A stretch of 50,770 nt of DNA from Fimbriimonadia bacterium (GCA_026129765.1 JAHCHP010000010.1:80001-130770); one strand, 5' to 3'; numbered from the stretch's first letter, positions 1 to 9,586 are shown. Numbers and translations are program-made. Notes: generated from the sequence alone by a model not told the origin.

Positions 1-16
1 TGACGGGGGCGGCATT

Positions 17-388
17 TTACACTTTTTGCCCCAACCAAAACCCCAAACTGACTGCCACGAAGCCGATCAACAGGCTGCCAAAAGTATAGGTCAAGGCAGG
101 CAAATAGCGATGTTCGTGAAGCATTTGTAAGATGTGGTATTGATAGGTGGAAAAGGTTGTGAACGCGCCCAAAAAGCCGGTCGCCACCAGCAGGCGCAGT
201 TCATAATTCCAATCCTTGTTCATCACAATCGCCACGAACAGCCCCAATAAGAAGGACCCGCTGACATTCACGATCAGCGTGCCATAAGGAAAATGAGAGC
301 CGAACCGCTTCAAAGCCCAGCTCTCCAGAAAGTAACGGGCATTCGCGCCCAAGAAACCGCCCAAACCGACGATCAGGAAATGCCGCAT
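17..388 (-). CDS. crcB: Fluoride ion channel CrcB/FluC
   Basis: Small integral membrane protein of 123 residues, the usual length for one subunit of the dual-topology FluC/CrcB dimer that exports fluoride. Four hydrophobic segments are visible. Family hallmarks are the N-terminal GGFLGANARY stretch, NVSGSFLLG around the middle, and GFLGAFTTFSTYQ, which carries the conserved Phe and Thr/Ser residues of the fluoride pore. The ATG overlaps the sucC stop codon as TAATG, so translation is probably coupled to sucC; a GTG nine bases further upstream is possible but less likely. No fluoride riboswitch is visible nearby, as expected for the last gene of an operon. The association with sucC has no obvious functional meaning. 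Family assignment is secure from the motifs. Confidence 0.93.
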   Translation of the reverse strand: MRHFLIVGLGGFLGANARYFLESWALKRFGSHFPYGTLIVNVSGSFLLGLFVAIVMNKDWNYELRLLVATGFLGAFTTFSTYQYHILQMLHEHRYLPALTYTFGSLLIGFVAVSLGFWLGQKV

Positions 389-1539
389 TAGGCGCACAGT
401 TCCACGATTTTGCGGGCAGCCTCCTGCATGGAGCCGACCGGGATAAGCGGTGTGCCTTCCAGCAGTTTCAAGCCCTCTTCAGAGCGGGTTCCCGCCAGGC
501 GCACAACGATGGGTACTTGGATATTCATGCTCTGCAGCGCTTCCAAAATGCCTTTTGCCACTTCATCGCCCCGCGTGATACCGCCAAAGATATTGAAAAG
601 CAAGCCTTTCACGTTGGGGTCCATCATCACGATCTCGACCGCGTTTCGAACCTGGTCCGCTTTCGCGCCGCCGCCCACATCCAGGAAGTTCGCCGGTTTT
701 CCGCCCGCTCTGGCGACCTCGTCAACGGTACACATCACTAAGCCCGCGCCATTGCCAAGGATACCAACGTTGCCGCCCAGCCGCACATAGGCGATCCCGC
801 GCTTCATGGCTTCCGCCTCGATGGGGTCTTCCGCGTTCTCTTCTTGCATGCTGGCAAGCCGTTTCTGGCGGTAAAGCGCGTTGTCATCGATATTGATTTT
901 CGCGTCTGCTGCGATGATCCCCCCCTCCGCGGTCAGAACGCATGGATTGATTTCGGCTAAGTTCGCGTCGACGGTCAGATAGGCGCGGTACAAGCCTTTA
1001 ACAAACGGCACTAATTTGTTGGTCAGGGCGTGGTCAAAACCCGCATCGTAGAGCGTTTCGCGCGCTTTGTAATCCGTCAAGCCGAGCAAGGGATCGACGG
1101 GCAGGGTCGCAATCGCGTCGGGGTCTTTGGCAGCCACCTCTTCGATATCCATTCCGCCCTGACGGCTGATCATCAGCACATTGCGCTGGGTGTCGCGGTC
1201 GACCGTGATGCCCAAATAATATTCCTGGTCTATCGAGATGCCCTCTTCCACCAGCACCTTGTCGGCGACCATGCCGTCTGGGTTTTGCGGTGAAATGAGC
1301 CGTTTCCCCAAGATTTCGCCGGCGACGGTTTCGGCTTCTTCCGGCGATTTCGCCAGTTTGATTCCGCCCGCTTTACCGCGCCCGCCCATCTGGACTTGCG
1401 CTTTCACCACGACAACCGGTTTGCTGAGACGCTCCGCAATGGCGCGCGCGCCGTGCGGTGTGCCGGTCACTTCGCCGTTCGGCACGGGGATGCCCATATC
1501 GCGTAAGACCTGTTTTGCTTGATACTCTTGCAATTTCAT
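388..1539 (-). CDS. sucC: Succinate--CoA ligase (ADP-forming) beta subunit
   Basis: Beta subunit (383 residues, normal length) of succinyl-CoA synthetase, which couples succinyl-CoA hydrolysis to ATP or GTP formation in the TCA cycle. It shows the N-terminal MKLQEYQAKQ signature, the ATP-grasp lysine region (VVKAQVQMGGRGKAGG), EINPCVLT, and the C-terminal NFLDVGGGA and FNIFGGITRGDEVA motifs. A GGAGG lies 12 bases before the ATG. It starts 3 bases after the upstream methyltransferase ends and is followed by crcB. The alpha subunit gene sucD, normally immediately downstream, is not in this position nor anywhere in the window, so the catalytic partner must lie elsewhere. High confidence in the family. 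Confidence 0.96.
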   Translation of the reverse strand: MKLQEYQAKQVLRDMGIPVPNGEVTGTPHGARAIAERLSKPVVVVKAQVQMGGRGKAGGIKLAKSPEEAETVAGEILGKRLISPQNPDGMVADKVLVEEGISIDQEYYLGITVDRDTQRNVLMISRQGGMDIEEVAAKDPDAIATLPVDPLLGLTDYKARETLYDAGFDHALTNKLVPFVKGLYRAYLTVDANLAEINPCVLTAEGGIIAADAKINIDDNALYRQKRLASMQEENAEDPIEAEAMKRGIAYVRLGGNVGILGNGAGLVMCTVDEVARAGGKPANFLDVGGGAKADQVRNAVEIVMMDPNVKGLLFNIFGGITRGDEVAKGILEALQSMNIQVPIVVRLAGTRSEEGLKLLEGTPLIPVGSMQEAARKIVELCA

Positions 1540-1542
1540 CGA

Positions 1543-2319
1543 TTAGTTTTTCCTCCGGGTGATCATAAAAATAAATCGCTTCAAAAAATGGCGTTTGCCG
1601 TCCTGTTCAATGACAACCTGCTGCTTGAGGTGTTCCGGGGTGTTGCGCAAGATTATCTCTAAAACCTGCGATTCGCTGCCTGTCATCGAAACGGGACGAA
1701 GCCATGTTTGCCAAGGAAAGGCTTGTTCCCAACGTTCGTCTCGAATCACCTCCATCGATGCTTGCTCCGCGAGCGAGCGCCATTCCGAAGGCATCAAGGC
1801 GCGCTGGTGCGAGTCGTCCCGGGCGATCTCCAGAGCGTTCACGGTGGCATTGAGCAACGGGTCGTCTAAAGTGGTCATGTCGATAATCGCGCAATGACCG
1901 CCCGGTTTCAACACGCGAGCGAACTCTTGCATGGCGCGCAATGGATCATGAAAATGATGAGCGGCACGGCGGCACACCACGATATCGAAGGTCTGGTCGG
2001 GAAAGGGAATTTGGTGAACATCGCCGATTTGCAAGCGCGTTCGGTTCCCGTAAGGAGATTCTGACGCTTTCTTCTCAAATTGCGCCTCCATACCGGGTGT
2101 GAGGTCCAATCCGATGACCTCTGCCACATGGGGCGCAAGCGTGAACGCCGCATGTCCGGGTCCTGTCGCCGCGTCTAAGACTTTACAGGTCGATGTCAGC
2201 GGCAGCCATTCCAATAGCCCTTGCAAGTCATTGCCCTGCCGGTGAGTCTCGCTTTCCGCATAGGCAGCGGCGTGTTGATCAAAAAAGGCTTTTACCGATT
2301 CCGTGTTAGAGTCTTGCAT
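1543..2319 (-). CDS. Class I SAM-dependent methyltransferase
   Basis: A 258-residue soluble protein of the UbiE/Methyltransf_11 type. Motif I is VLDAATGPGHAAF (about residues 47-59), followed by the acidic GLDLTPGM motif, the post-II segment with PFPDQTFDIVVCRRAAHHF, and RVLKPGGHCAII. The substrate cannot be told from sequence; this group methylates quinones, sterols or small metabolites. It sits between smc (33 bases upstream) and sucC (3 bases downstream) on the same strand. A TATACT sequence on the minus strand lies 12 bases before the ATG (5' edge near 2337) and could give a very short leader, because no ribosome-binding site is seen. Function beyond methyl transfer is not assignable. Confidence 0.85.
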   Translation of the reverse strand: MQDSNTESVKAFFDQHAAAYAESETHRQGNDLQGLLEWLPLTSTCKVLDAATGPGHAAFTLAPHVAEVIGLDLTPGMEAQFEKKASESPYGNRTRLQIGDVHQIPFPDQTFDIVVCRRAAHHFHDPLRAMQEFARVLKPGGHCAIIDMTTLDDPLLNATVNALEIARDDSHQRALMPSEWRSLAEQASMEVIRDERWEQAFPWQTWLRPVSMTGSESQVLEIILRNTPEHLKQQVVIEQDGKRHFLKRFIFMITRRKN

Positions 2320-2352
2320 AACGACCTGTAGAGTATACCCGTCCTTCCCTCA

Positions 2353-5300
2353 CTAAGAGGTTGGATGGGATAAGCCGACAGCATCGAGGGTTTCCACCAC
2401 GGCTTGATCGGTGAGTGCGGATGGGATGTCGCCTTCCACATGTTGAATCGTGTAAGGGATGACCCTGGAGACGCCCGGTTCTGACATGGTGATACCGATC
2501 CAATGGTCGGCGTTCGCGCTGGTGATGGGGTTATGGGTGATGACCAGCGTCTGACTGCTGGATGCCAATTCTTTCAGGTGGTCCACGAACCGTTCCACAT
2601 TGCGCCCGTCCAGCGCGGCGTCCACCTCGTCCAGCACACAGAGCGGACTGGGCTTCACATCTAAGAAAGCGAAGAGCAGCGCGGCGGCGGTCATCGCGCG
2701 TTCGCCGCCCGAAAGCAATTCCAACCGTTGGCGTCGTTTGCCGGGCGGTTGCGCTTCCAGCAAGACTCCGCTGGACAGCGGGTCGTTCGGCAGCGTCAAA
2801 ATCAAATCGGCTTGTCCGCCCTCCATTAGGCGCGCATACCGCTCTTGGAACGCTCCCCGTATCGCCTCGAACGCGCTGACGAACTGTTCCCGCGCAGCCT
2901 GATCCATTTCTTTGAGCGCGTTTTCCAGCCGTTCGCAGGTCGCCATCAGGTCGGCATGCTGGGTACTGAGTGTTTCATAGCGTTCGCTCAGCCGCTCATA
3001 CTCTTCGACCGCGCCGGTGTTGACCTCGCCCATCGCCTGAATCTCTCGTCTCAGCGAATCGACGCTCCTTTTCATGGCGGCGAGGTCTACGGCTTCTTCG
3101 TTTTTGGAGACCTCAGAGAATTCCAACGATTCCTCGCCATACTCTTGGCGCCAACGTTCTTGCAGCTCCGATTGACGAACCTCTAAGCGGGCAATCTGCA
3201 GGTCTAAGTCGCGTTCGCGCTTCGCGAAGTTTTGCAGTTCCAGGCGTTTCATTTTGATTTGGTCAGAGATTTGGAAGCCTTCTTCCAACTGTCTTTGCCG
3301 CTCTTCACGCATGGCTTGTAATTGCTGGGCGGACTGTTCTGCCTGGCTCTGCAACTTTTCACGTTCTACCAAGAGGCGTTCTCGCTCTTGTCGAATCGAT
3401 TCGAACTCACGTTCGGTCTGCTGGGAGCGTTCCACTCGCGCTTTTAGGGTGGCGTCAATCGCCGATTTCACTTGCGATTCTTGCTCGACGCGCGCTTTTA
3501 ATTCACCCACCTCTTGCGCAAGTCTTTGTTTTTCCGAATCCCATGCCGCTAAAGCCTGCAAGGCGCGATGATGCGCTTCGCGCGCTGTTTCCAGCGTTTG
3601 TTGGAACGCTTGTTCGTCGAGGGCGGGCGTCGCTGCCAACTGCGCTTCGATTTGTTCGCGCTCTTTTTGAAGTCGTTCGACTTGATGATGCGCTTCGTTC
3701 AGGGCGCGCTGCGCTTCCCGGAGGCGGGTCTCGTTTTCCAAGCGCGTTTGGGTTGTTATTTGGAGCCGGTTTAGTTTCGATTCTGCCCGTTCTTTCAGGT
3801 CCAACCACCCTGTTTCATCCGATTCCGTTTGCCGCGCCAGTCGCCATACCTTCTTCTCCATCTGCTCGATCTCGCGTTCAAGCGCGTCAACCTCTGCTTT
3901 CAGTCCCAATGCGCCGCGCCGTTCGTTTTGAATCCGCCCGCCGCTCATCGCGCCCGACGCCTGCACGATTTCGCCGTCCAGTGTCGCGATCCGGCTAATG
4001 CCCGTGTTCTGTTTGGCGCTTCGCATCTGCTTGAGGTAGGCGGTGGCGGCGTCCAAATCCTTGGCGATCAGCACGCGCCCCAGCAGCCACTCGACCGCCG
4101 GTTTCGCTTCCACTGGATAGTCGATGAGGTCGGACGCAATGCCCAGAATCGTCTCGTTCGCGCTGGCGGGCTTGAAGGTGGCGCGCGTTGGTGTCAGCAG
4201 GTCCAGGGGCAGAAAAGTAGCGCGTCCTGCCTGGTTCTTTTTCAACCATTCGATGCCTGCTTTCGCCATCGTTTCGCTGGGGGTCAAGATGTCATTTTGG
4301 CTGCCTCCGAGCGCGGCTTCGATGGCGCGTTGGAGTTGGGGCGGCACGGTCAGCACCTGCGCCACCGTTCGGAACTCGCCTGTCAGTTCCCCTTTTTTGA
4401 CGGCTTGCAACAGGTTTCGCGCTCCGGGCGCAGCGCCCTCACCTGCCAACAGGCTTTCTTGCAAGGCTCGATGGCGCGCCTCGACCGCCCCTTGTTCCTG
4501 CATTGCATTCCGAAGCATGTCTCGGCTGGATTGGAGGGTCTTCTCCGCATCGCGCAGTTCGGTTTCCAGTTCCGTCATTTCAGACTTGAACGCTTCTTCC
4601 CGTTCGAGGGTCTGCTTCAGGTCTGCCTCCGCTGTTTGGGCTTCTTGCTCGCAACGGCTAAGCGTTTGTGCCGCGGTCTCGGTTTGGGGCAGGAGCGACT
4701 CCAGACGCCGTTCGCGTTCGCGCCATTCCGCCTGCGCCTTCATGGCTGCTTGCCATTCCGACTGCAAGCGTTCGACCTGCGCGCCTTGTTCGTTTGCTTC
4801 CGCCTGAAGCGCTTGGCTCTGCTCTTCGGCGGGAGCCAAGCGCTGGCGCGCTTCGCTGAGTCGCGTTTCGAGCTGTTGGAGCGATTGCTCGGTCTGATGA
4901 CTGCGCGCCTGCAAGTCTTTAATTTCTTCTTGGGTCGCTTCGTGCAGGTGATGCATGGCTTCGCGCCGCTCTTGGAGCGCGGACAAACGTCCTTCCATGC
5001 GTTCCAATGCGCTGAGAAAGCCGCTCTGCACGCCGCGCAGGGTGTCCATTTCGGTCTCCAACTGCGCGATGGTCGCACCCATCGATTCCGCCTGTCGTTC
5101 CATCTGCGCGATTTCGGTCTCTTCGCTCAGGATGGATTGGCGCAGGGTTTCACGCTCTTGCTGCATGGTCTGTCCGCGCCCTTCGTTTTGTCGAAACTCT
5201 TGGCGGAGCCATTGCTGTTCGATGGCGCGAAGCTGCTCACGGAGAGCGCGATAATGTTTGGCGCGTTCCGCCTCTTCTTTCAGGGGTTCGCGTTGAAGGT

Positions 5301-5901
5301 CCAACTCGTTTAGCACGTCTTGCGCGCGCTGCAGGTGCATCCGGGTGGAGTCGAGATCGCGCAGGGTCTCTTTACGGCGATTGCGATAGAGCGAGACACC
5401 CGCCGCCTCTTCGATCCACTGTCTGCGTTCTTCGGGGGTGGCGTTCAAGAAACCTTCCACATCGCCCTGCCCGATAATCGCATAGCCCCCGCGTCCCAGC
5501 CCTGTGCCAGCCAACAGATCGGCTAAGTCGCGCAATCGCGCCGGGGTTTTATTGATCCAACATTCCCATTCGCCGGAGCGGTAGAGCCGACGGGTGATCT
5601 GCACTTCGTCCACATCAAGCGGCAGCCAGCGGGTTTCGTTGTCGAACCAAAGACTGACTTCCGCCATACCGAGCGGTTTCTGTCCGCTGGAGCCTGAGAA
5701 GATGACTTCGGTGGCGGTTCCGGCGCGCAAGGCGCGCGCGCTGTTTTCGCCCAGCGCCCAGACGATGGCATCGACGAGGTTGCTTTTGCCGCAGCCGTTG
5801 GGTCCGACGACCGCGATGAGGTCGCCTTGCAGGTTGATTTCCGCGCGCTGGGCAAAGGTCTTGAAACCATGGAGCCGGATTCTTTTGAGTACGGATGGCA
5901 T
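2353..5901 (-). CDS. smc: Chromosome segregation protein SMC
   Basis: Full-length bacterial SMC ATPase (1182 residues) that forms the core of condensin with ScpA and ScpB and organises the chromosome. The N-terminal head holds KSIRLHGFK-like sequence (LKRIRLHGFKTF) and the Walker A motif GPNGCGKSN. Long heptad-rich coiled coils follow, interrupted by a hinge around residues 500-660. The C-terminal head has the ABC signature LLSGGERAM and Walker B CVLDEVDAALD. I chose the ATG at 5901 because the family N-terminus begins there; a GTG 111 bases upstream would add an unconserved tail. scpA and scpB are not adjacent. It is divergent from the gene at 6090 across a 188-base intergenic region. The very long open frames antisense to the coiled coil are composition artefacts. 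Confidence 0.96.
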   Translation of the reverse strand: MPSVLKRIRLHGFKTFAQRAEINLQGDLIAVVGPNGCGKSNLVDAIVWALGENSARALRAGTATEVIFSGSSGQKPLGMAEVSLWFDNETRWLPLDVDEVQITRRLYRSGEWECWINKTPARLRDLADLLAGTGLGRGGYAIIGQGDVEGFLNATPEERRQWIEEAAGVSLYRNRRKETLRDLDSTRMHLQRAQDVLNELDLQREPLKEEAERAKHYRALREQLRAIEQQWLRQEFRQNEGRGQTMQQERETLRQSILSEETEIAQMERQAESMGATIAQLETEMDTLRGVQSGFLSALERMEGRLSALQERREAMHHLHEATQEEIKDLQARSHQTEQSLQQLETRLSEARQRLAPAEEQSQALQAEANEQGAQVERLQSEWQAAMKAQAEWRERERRLESLLPQTETAAQTLSRCEQEAQTAEADLKQTLEREEAFKSEMTELETELRDAEKTLQSSRDMLRNAMQEQGAVEARHRALQESLLAGEGAAPGARNLLQAVKKGELTGEFRTVAQVLTVPPQLQRAIEAALGGSQNDILTPSETMAKAGIEWLKKNQAGRATFLPLDLLTPTRATFKPASANETILGIASDLIDYPVEAKPAVEWLLGRVLIAKDLDAATAYLKQMRSAKQNTGISRIATLDGEIVQASGAMSGGRIQNERRGALGLKAEVDALEREIEQMEKKVWRLARQTESDETGWLDLKERAESKLNRLQITTQTRLENETRLREAQRALNEAHHQVERLQKEREQIEAQLAATPALDEQAFQQTLETAREAHHRALQALAAWDSEKQRLAQEVGELKARVEQESQVKSAIDATLKARVERSQQTEREFESIRQERERLLVEREKLQSQAEQSAQQLQAMREERQRQLEEGFQISDQIKMKRLELQNFAKRERDLDLQIARLEVRQSELQERWRQEYGEESLEFSEVSKNEEAVDLAAMKRSVDSLRREIQAMGEVNTGAVEEYERLSERYETLSTQHADLMATCERLENALKEMDQAAREQFVSAFEAIRGAFQERYARLMEGGQADLILTLPNDPLSSGVLLEAQPPGKRRQRLELLSGGERAMTAAALLFAFLDVKPSPLCVLDEVDAALDGRNVERFVDHLKELASSSQTLVITHNPITSANADHWIGITMSEPGVSRVIPYTIQHVEGDIPSALTDQAVVETLDAVGLSHPTS

Positions 5902-6077
5902 AGAGTTTTTTAGGTTTCGATAAAGGCGCGTCCTGTTCCTGCTTGAGGGTGTGGTGTCTCTATTCGTTTTAAGAGAATTCTGAGCGATGAGGGCAAAAAT
6001 TGTTTGTACCACAACCCATGATTCTCAAGATCATCGCAAGCGTTCAAGAATTTCCGCAAACACCGTGCTTTCCGTGC

Positions 6078-6083
6078 TATAAT
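6078..6083 (+). promoter_or_regulatory. -10 box of a probable leaderless promoter
   Basis: A perfect TATAAT ends six bases before the ATG at 6090. With transcription normally starting 6-9 bases after the -10 box, the mRNA would begin at or next to the start codon. No ribosome-binding site is present. The -35 region is weak. Confidence 0.55.
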
Positions 6084-6089
6084 TTTGCA

Positions 6090-8492
6090 ATGAGCGCAAA
6101 AACTCCTGTGTCCGACATACCGGCTATTTGGGAACAGAAAAAGCTTTTTACTTTCGGGATTATTCTCTTGATCCTGGTGCAGTTCTGCTTCGCTGCGAAT
6201 TCTCCTCGGGTCACTTTGCTCGTTCCACTGGATCAAGAGCCCAGTTGGCGCGACATGGCGTTCTTGGCGGCTGCGCCTGCGGCGAAGAAGGCGAACCGGA
6301 ACGGAGGTTCCTTACTTGTGGTGGACTCAGCCGATCCCGTTCGCCCCGAGGTTCTTGACTACCTCAAACGCTACCGCCCCCAAGCGATCTACTCTCTCGG
6401 CGCGGCGCGGAGCGCGAAGAACCTTCGGCTTGACACAATCCCCTTCGAGTTTCGCCGCCCGACCTCCGCTCAGGAGGCTGGACTGCACCTCAGCCGGCGG
6501 TTCTGGAAGACCAGTAAAACCGCAGTCGTTTGCCATGCAGAGGATTACGAATCTGCGCTGTTGGGGGCGAGTGTCGCGGGGCTGCTGGACGCTCCCCTGC
6601 TGTTTGTGACGCGCGCTGGCACATTGCCGGGTCCCGTGATGCGAGAGCTCGAGCGACTGAGCGCAGAACGCCTCATCGCGATAGGCATCGAGGCGCGCGG
6701 ATTCAAAGGCAAGGTCATCCCCTTGAGCGGACCCGAGCAGACTATGGGGTGGGTAAAGAAGAGCGGTTTCAAAGTGTCTTATCTGGCTGCCGTCAACCCA
6801 TTGGACCGAACAATGTTCACGACACGCAAACTGTCGCTTGTGGGCGCGCAACTGGCAGTTGGGCGTGGCGGTCTTGTCGCGCCCCTCCGCTATAAGGTTC
6901 AGTGGAAACGACCTTTCGAGTCTGCCATTCATGTCGGCGCGACTCCCGAAGGTGTTCCTCCGTCCGAAGCGCCCGCGAAGTCCGGGATATTGGAGATGGA
7001 TGGATCCAGTTTTCCCTTCGTGTTAACCGGTTTGCCAGAGGAACGGGAGTTGCGGTTGTCCATCGATGAAGGCGGCGGGCGGTATATCGCGCCCCTCTCG
7101 TCTGGTGATGAGGTAGACCTCGCGGGAAAGCGGTGGGTTGTGTCGCTGGGAACCCGCACCCGGTTCGGAAAGACCGACGTCCACCTCACCTGGCCAACAT
7201 CCAACGAACTGCGCGCTAAACTCAACCGCTACTACCTGGCGTTGGGAGGTCCTCCGCGACACCTTTGCTTGGTTGGCTTTCCCGACACAATTCCCCATGC
7301 GATTATCGGTAGAGGAGGTGTCGTCGAGGAACAGGTATCCGATCTTCCGTATGCGTTAGTCGAGGACAAGGGTTTTGCTCGGATTGCGGTAGGCAGAGTG
7401 ATAGCGGAAGACATCGGTTATGGCGGGCTGTATGCCGCCCGGGTCCTGACCTATGACGACCTCCTCAGTCCCGAATGGCAGCGAACCGCAAGCCAGGCTG
7501 AGTGGGAAAATGGGTTCGGTCCTCTTTTTCAAAACGTCGGCTTCGTTGAGCCCTATCATATGGCTTCTGAAGAAGTGCCGTGGAAAGATGCGCCTAAGGA
7601 TGGTTCACCTGGCAAACGAGAGCCCAGTTTTGCCCCGACCTCGCCGCTCGCTCGAAGCGCAGTGCTTACGCACTCTGAGCATTCTTGGTGGCTTGGGATG
7701 GGAGCAACGATCACTTTCGAAGCCACTGTTCTGTTAGCGCCAACGCTCATCGAGTCGGGAGGATGCGGCGTCGCGTGCCTCGACCGCGAGCCTGACCATC
7801 GCTCCGTTGTCGCTCGCGTTCTCCGCTTGGGGGCGGTCGGGTTTACAGGCGGCACGCGGGAACTCTCTGCCGAGTCGGCTCCTATCCGTATGGAGTTCTG
7901 GAACCGGGCTCTCGTAGGGGACACAATTGGAGAAGCGCACCGAAAGGCGCTCAATGTCGGTATCTGGGTGACAAAAGACCGGGATGCGGGAGTGGGTTGC
8001 GCGTACCGATATGCGACCCAAGTTAATATGCTGATAGGCGACCCTGGGCTCGTAATTAGGACTCCCACCCCGCCTCGCCACGCGCCTGCAAGAACCGTTG
8101 TAAAGGGCAACCTTGTGTCGGTTTTCGCTCCAGAGCGTTGGTCTGTCGTGAAGAAGATCGTCCCCCCCGACTGGAAAAAGTGGGTTGGGAAAGACCTCTT
8201 CGCGGTTCGCGGACATGGGGCGGTGTCGCTGACAAGTTGGTGCGGAGAAGGACGTGACGATGAGATCGTTCTCGTCGTCGCCGAGTTCATCACCCCGAAA
8301 AAGCCGACATCCATCATCCCCATTCAAGCGCCGAGCGAACCGATGGGCTGGAACGGAAAGTGGATTTCAACGCCCAACTCCGACGGGACGTTTACTACGC
8401 GCTTCGGGGCGCGAATGATCGACTTCGATCAGCTGACCGGGGTAATTCGAGCAAAGGTCGACAAGATGCAGTTTAGAATGGAGTTTGAGTAG
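6090..8492 (+). CDS. Secreted gingipain-like (peptidase family C25-like) protein
   Basis: An 800-residue protein with one N-terminal hydrophobic segment (about residues 18-36, ending CFAAN) that looks like a signal peptide or membrane anchor. Residues about 40-230 alternate beta strands and helices, with phrases such as AGLLDAPLLFVTRAGTLP that resemble cell-wall-binding repeat 2 modules. The later part resembles the caspase-like fold of gingipains. A His-containing HSEHSWW (H528/H531) comes about 30 residues before GCGVACLD (C563), followed later by NMLIGDPGL, which matches the conserved GDP motif of family C25. I infer a cysteine peptidase, or an inactive relative, acting outside the cytoplasm. 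The gene is divergent from smc and ends two bases from the convergent glycerate kinase. The catalytic pair is inferred by motif only. Confidence 0.6.
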   Translation: MSAKTPVSDIPAIWEQKKLFTFGIILLILVQFCFAANSPRVTLLVPLDQEPSWRDMAFLAAAPAAKKANRNGGSLLVVDSADPVRPEVLDYLKRYRPQAIYSLGAARSAKNLRLDTIPFEFRRPTSAQEAGLHLSRRFWKTSKTAVVCHAEDYESALLGASVAGLLDAPLLFVTRAGTLPGPVMRELERLSAERLIAIGIEARGFKGKVIPLSGPEQTMGWVKKSGFKVSYLAAVNPLDRTMFTTRKLSLVGAQLAVGRGGLVAPLRYKVQWKRPFESAIHVGATPEGVPPSEAPAKSGILEMDGSSFPFVLTGLPEERELRLSIDEGGGRYIAPLSSGDEVDLAGKRWVVSLGTRTRFGKTDVHLTWPTSNELRAKLNRYYLALGGPPRHLCLVGFPDTIPHAIIGRGGVVEEQVSDLPYALVEDKGFARIAVGRVIAEDIGYGGLYAARVLTYDDLLSPEWQRTASQAEWENGFGPLFQNVGFVEPYHMASEEVPWKDAPKDGSPGKREPSFAPTSPLARSAVLTHSEHSWWLGMGATITFEATVLLAPTLIESGGCGVACLDREPDHRSVVARVLRLGAVGFTGGTRELSAESAPIRMEFWNRALVGDTIGEAHRKALNVGIWVTKDRDAGVGCAYRYATQVNMLIGDPGLVIRTPTPPRHAPARTVVKGNLVSVFAPERWSVVKKIVPPDWKKWVGKDLFAVRGHGAVSLTSWCGEGRDDEIVLVVAEFITPKKPTSIIPIQAPSEPMGWNGKWISTPNSDGTFTTRFGARMIDFDQLTGVIRAKVDKMQFRMEFE

Positions 8493-8494
8493 TC

Positions 8495-9586
8495 TTACAG
8501 TTCCCTACCAGCCATTTGAGCGGTAGCTTTCAGCGCATCATAAGGCGATAAGTCAGGGAAATGGTCGGCGCAGACCCAAAGACGCGCGCCAGGCATTTCT
8601 GAGACTTTTTCCCATCCTTCGCCCCGACTGCCGGAGAGAATCCAGACCGGTTTCCCCAATTGAACCGCCTGCTGAGCGATGATGCCTATGCCCTTCCCCA
8701 TCCATGTTTGCGAATCGACCCGCCCCTCGCCGGTGATGATAAGGTCCGCCAATTGGACGAGCTCCTGCCAATCGGTATGCGCGAAGAGCCACTCAATCCC
8801 TGAAATCAGTTTGGCTCCCAAACCTGCTGCCAAGCCTGCGCCCAAACCGCCCGCCGCTCCGCCGCCCGGCAGCTCTGAGAGTTCGGATGGAAACAGCGAA
8901 GCGAACTGGCGTAATCCTTGATCCAACTGCAAAACCTCTGACGGGGACGCGCCTTTTTGTGGGGCAAAAACAAAGGCTGCGCCCTGTTCGCCAAAGAGAG
9001 GATTTTGCACATCGGTCGCGCAGATCAAACGCGCATGTCCCGAAAGAAAATCAGCGGCGGGAGCGTGATCGCTCAGACGAAAAGAGCGCAAGTGGCTTAA
9101 TCCCGCGCCGCCGGGAGGTACAGGGTTCCCGTGGGTATCGAGAAATTCATAGCCCACAGCGCGCAGCGCGCCCACTCCTACGTCAGTCGATGCGCTGCCT
9201 CCCAAGCCCAGCCATATCTCGCGGCAGCCCGCTTCATAAGCCGCGCAGATTAAATCGCCGACTCCCTCCGTGCTGGCGTTCATTGGGTCCAAAGTCTCCA
9301 GTAAATGCAATCCGCAAGCCGCTGCCGATTCGATGATCGCGGTCTGGCTCGGTATGTGATGCAACCATTCCGCCTCCACTTCTTGGCGCAAAGGACCGCG
9401 AACCACGGTAGTCCAGCTCAGCGCTTCCTGCCAGTGATGACGCCAGACTTCGATCCAGCCGTTTCCGCCATCGGCAACGGGAAACAAATCGCAAACATGG
9501 GGCTGCAATCCCTCCTGTATCGCGCGCGCCGCCTGCAGCGGGCTGAGAGTTCCTTTGAATGCAGTGGGAGCGACTAAGATGTTCAT
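8495..9586 (-). CDS. Glycerate kinase (GK-I family)
   Basis: A 363-residue member of the GarK/GlxK family, which phosphorylates D-glycerate to 2- or 3-phosphoglycerate. It begins MNILVAPTAFKGTLSP, the family N-terminus. It has IWLGLGGSASTDVG, CDVQNPLFG-like sequence (CATDVQNPLFGEQGAA), the glycine-rich PGGGAAGGLGAGLAA, and ITGEGRVDSQT, the usual C-terminal active-site segment. A small deviation is PVADGGNGW where most members have DGGEGT. The ATG at 9586 overlaps the stop of the upstream GMC oxidase as ATGA, so the two are translationally coupled. This suggests a shared role in oxidising and then phosphorylating a small alcohol or hydroxy acid, but that link is inference. Confidence 0.92.
   Translation of the reverse strand: MNILVAPTAFKGTLSPLQAARAIQEGLQPHVCDLFPVADGGNGWIEVWRHHWQEALSWTTVVRGPLRQEVEAEWLHHIPSQTAIIESAAACGLHLLETLDPMNASTEGVGDLICAAYEAGCREIWLGLGGSASTDVGVGALRAVGYEFLDTHGNPVPPGGAGLSHLRSFRLSDHAPAADFLSGHARLICATDVQNPLFGEQGAAFVFAPQKGASPSEVLQLDQGLRQFASLFPSELSELPGGGAAGGLGAGLAAGLGAKLISGIEWLFAHTDWQELVQLADLIITGEGRVDSQTWMGKGIGIIAQQAVQLGKPVWILSGSRGEGWEKVSEMPGARLWVCADHFPDLSPYDALKATAQMAGREL

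Noticed and set aside
2320..2352. Terminator between smc and the methyltransferase gene
   Set aside because: Only 33 bases, with no stem of useful length.
3829..5313. 494-codon open frame on the plus strand
   Set aside because: It is exactly antisense to the SMC coiled coil, where high Glu/Arg/Leu codon content keeps the opposite frame open. The residues are low-complexity and no family motif appears.
7556..8323. 255-codon minus-strand open frame inside the gingipain-like gene
   Set aside because: Shadow of a well-supported plus-strand gene. No start signal or domain.
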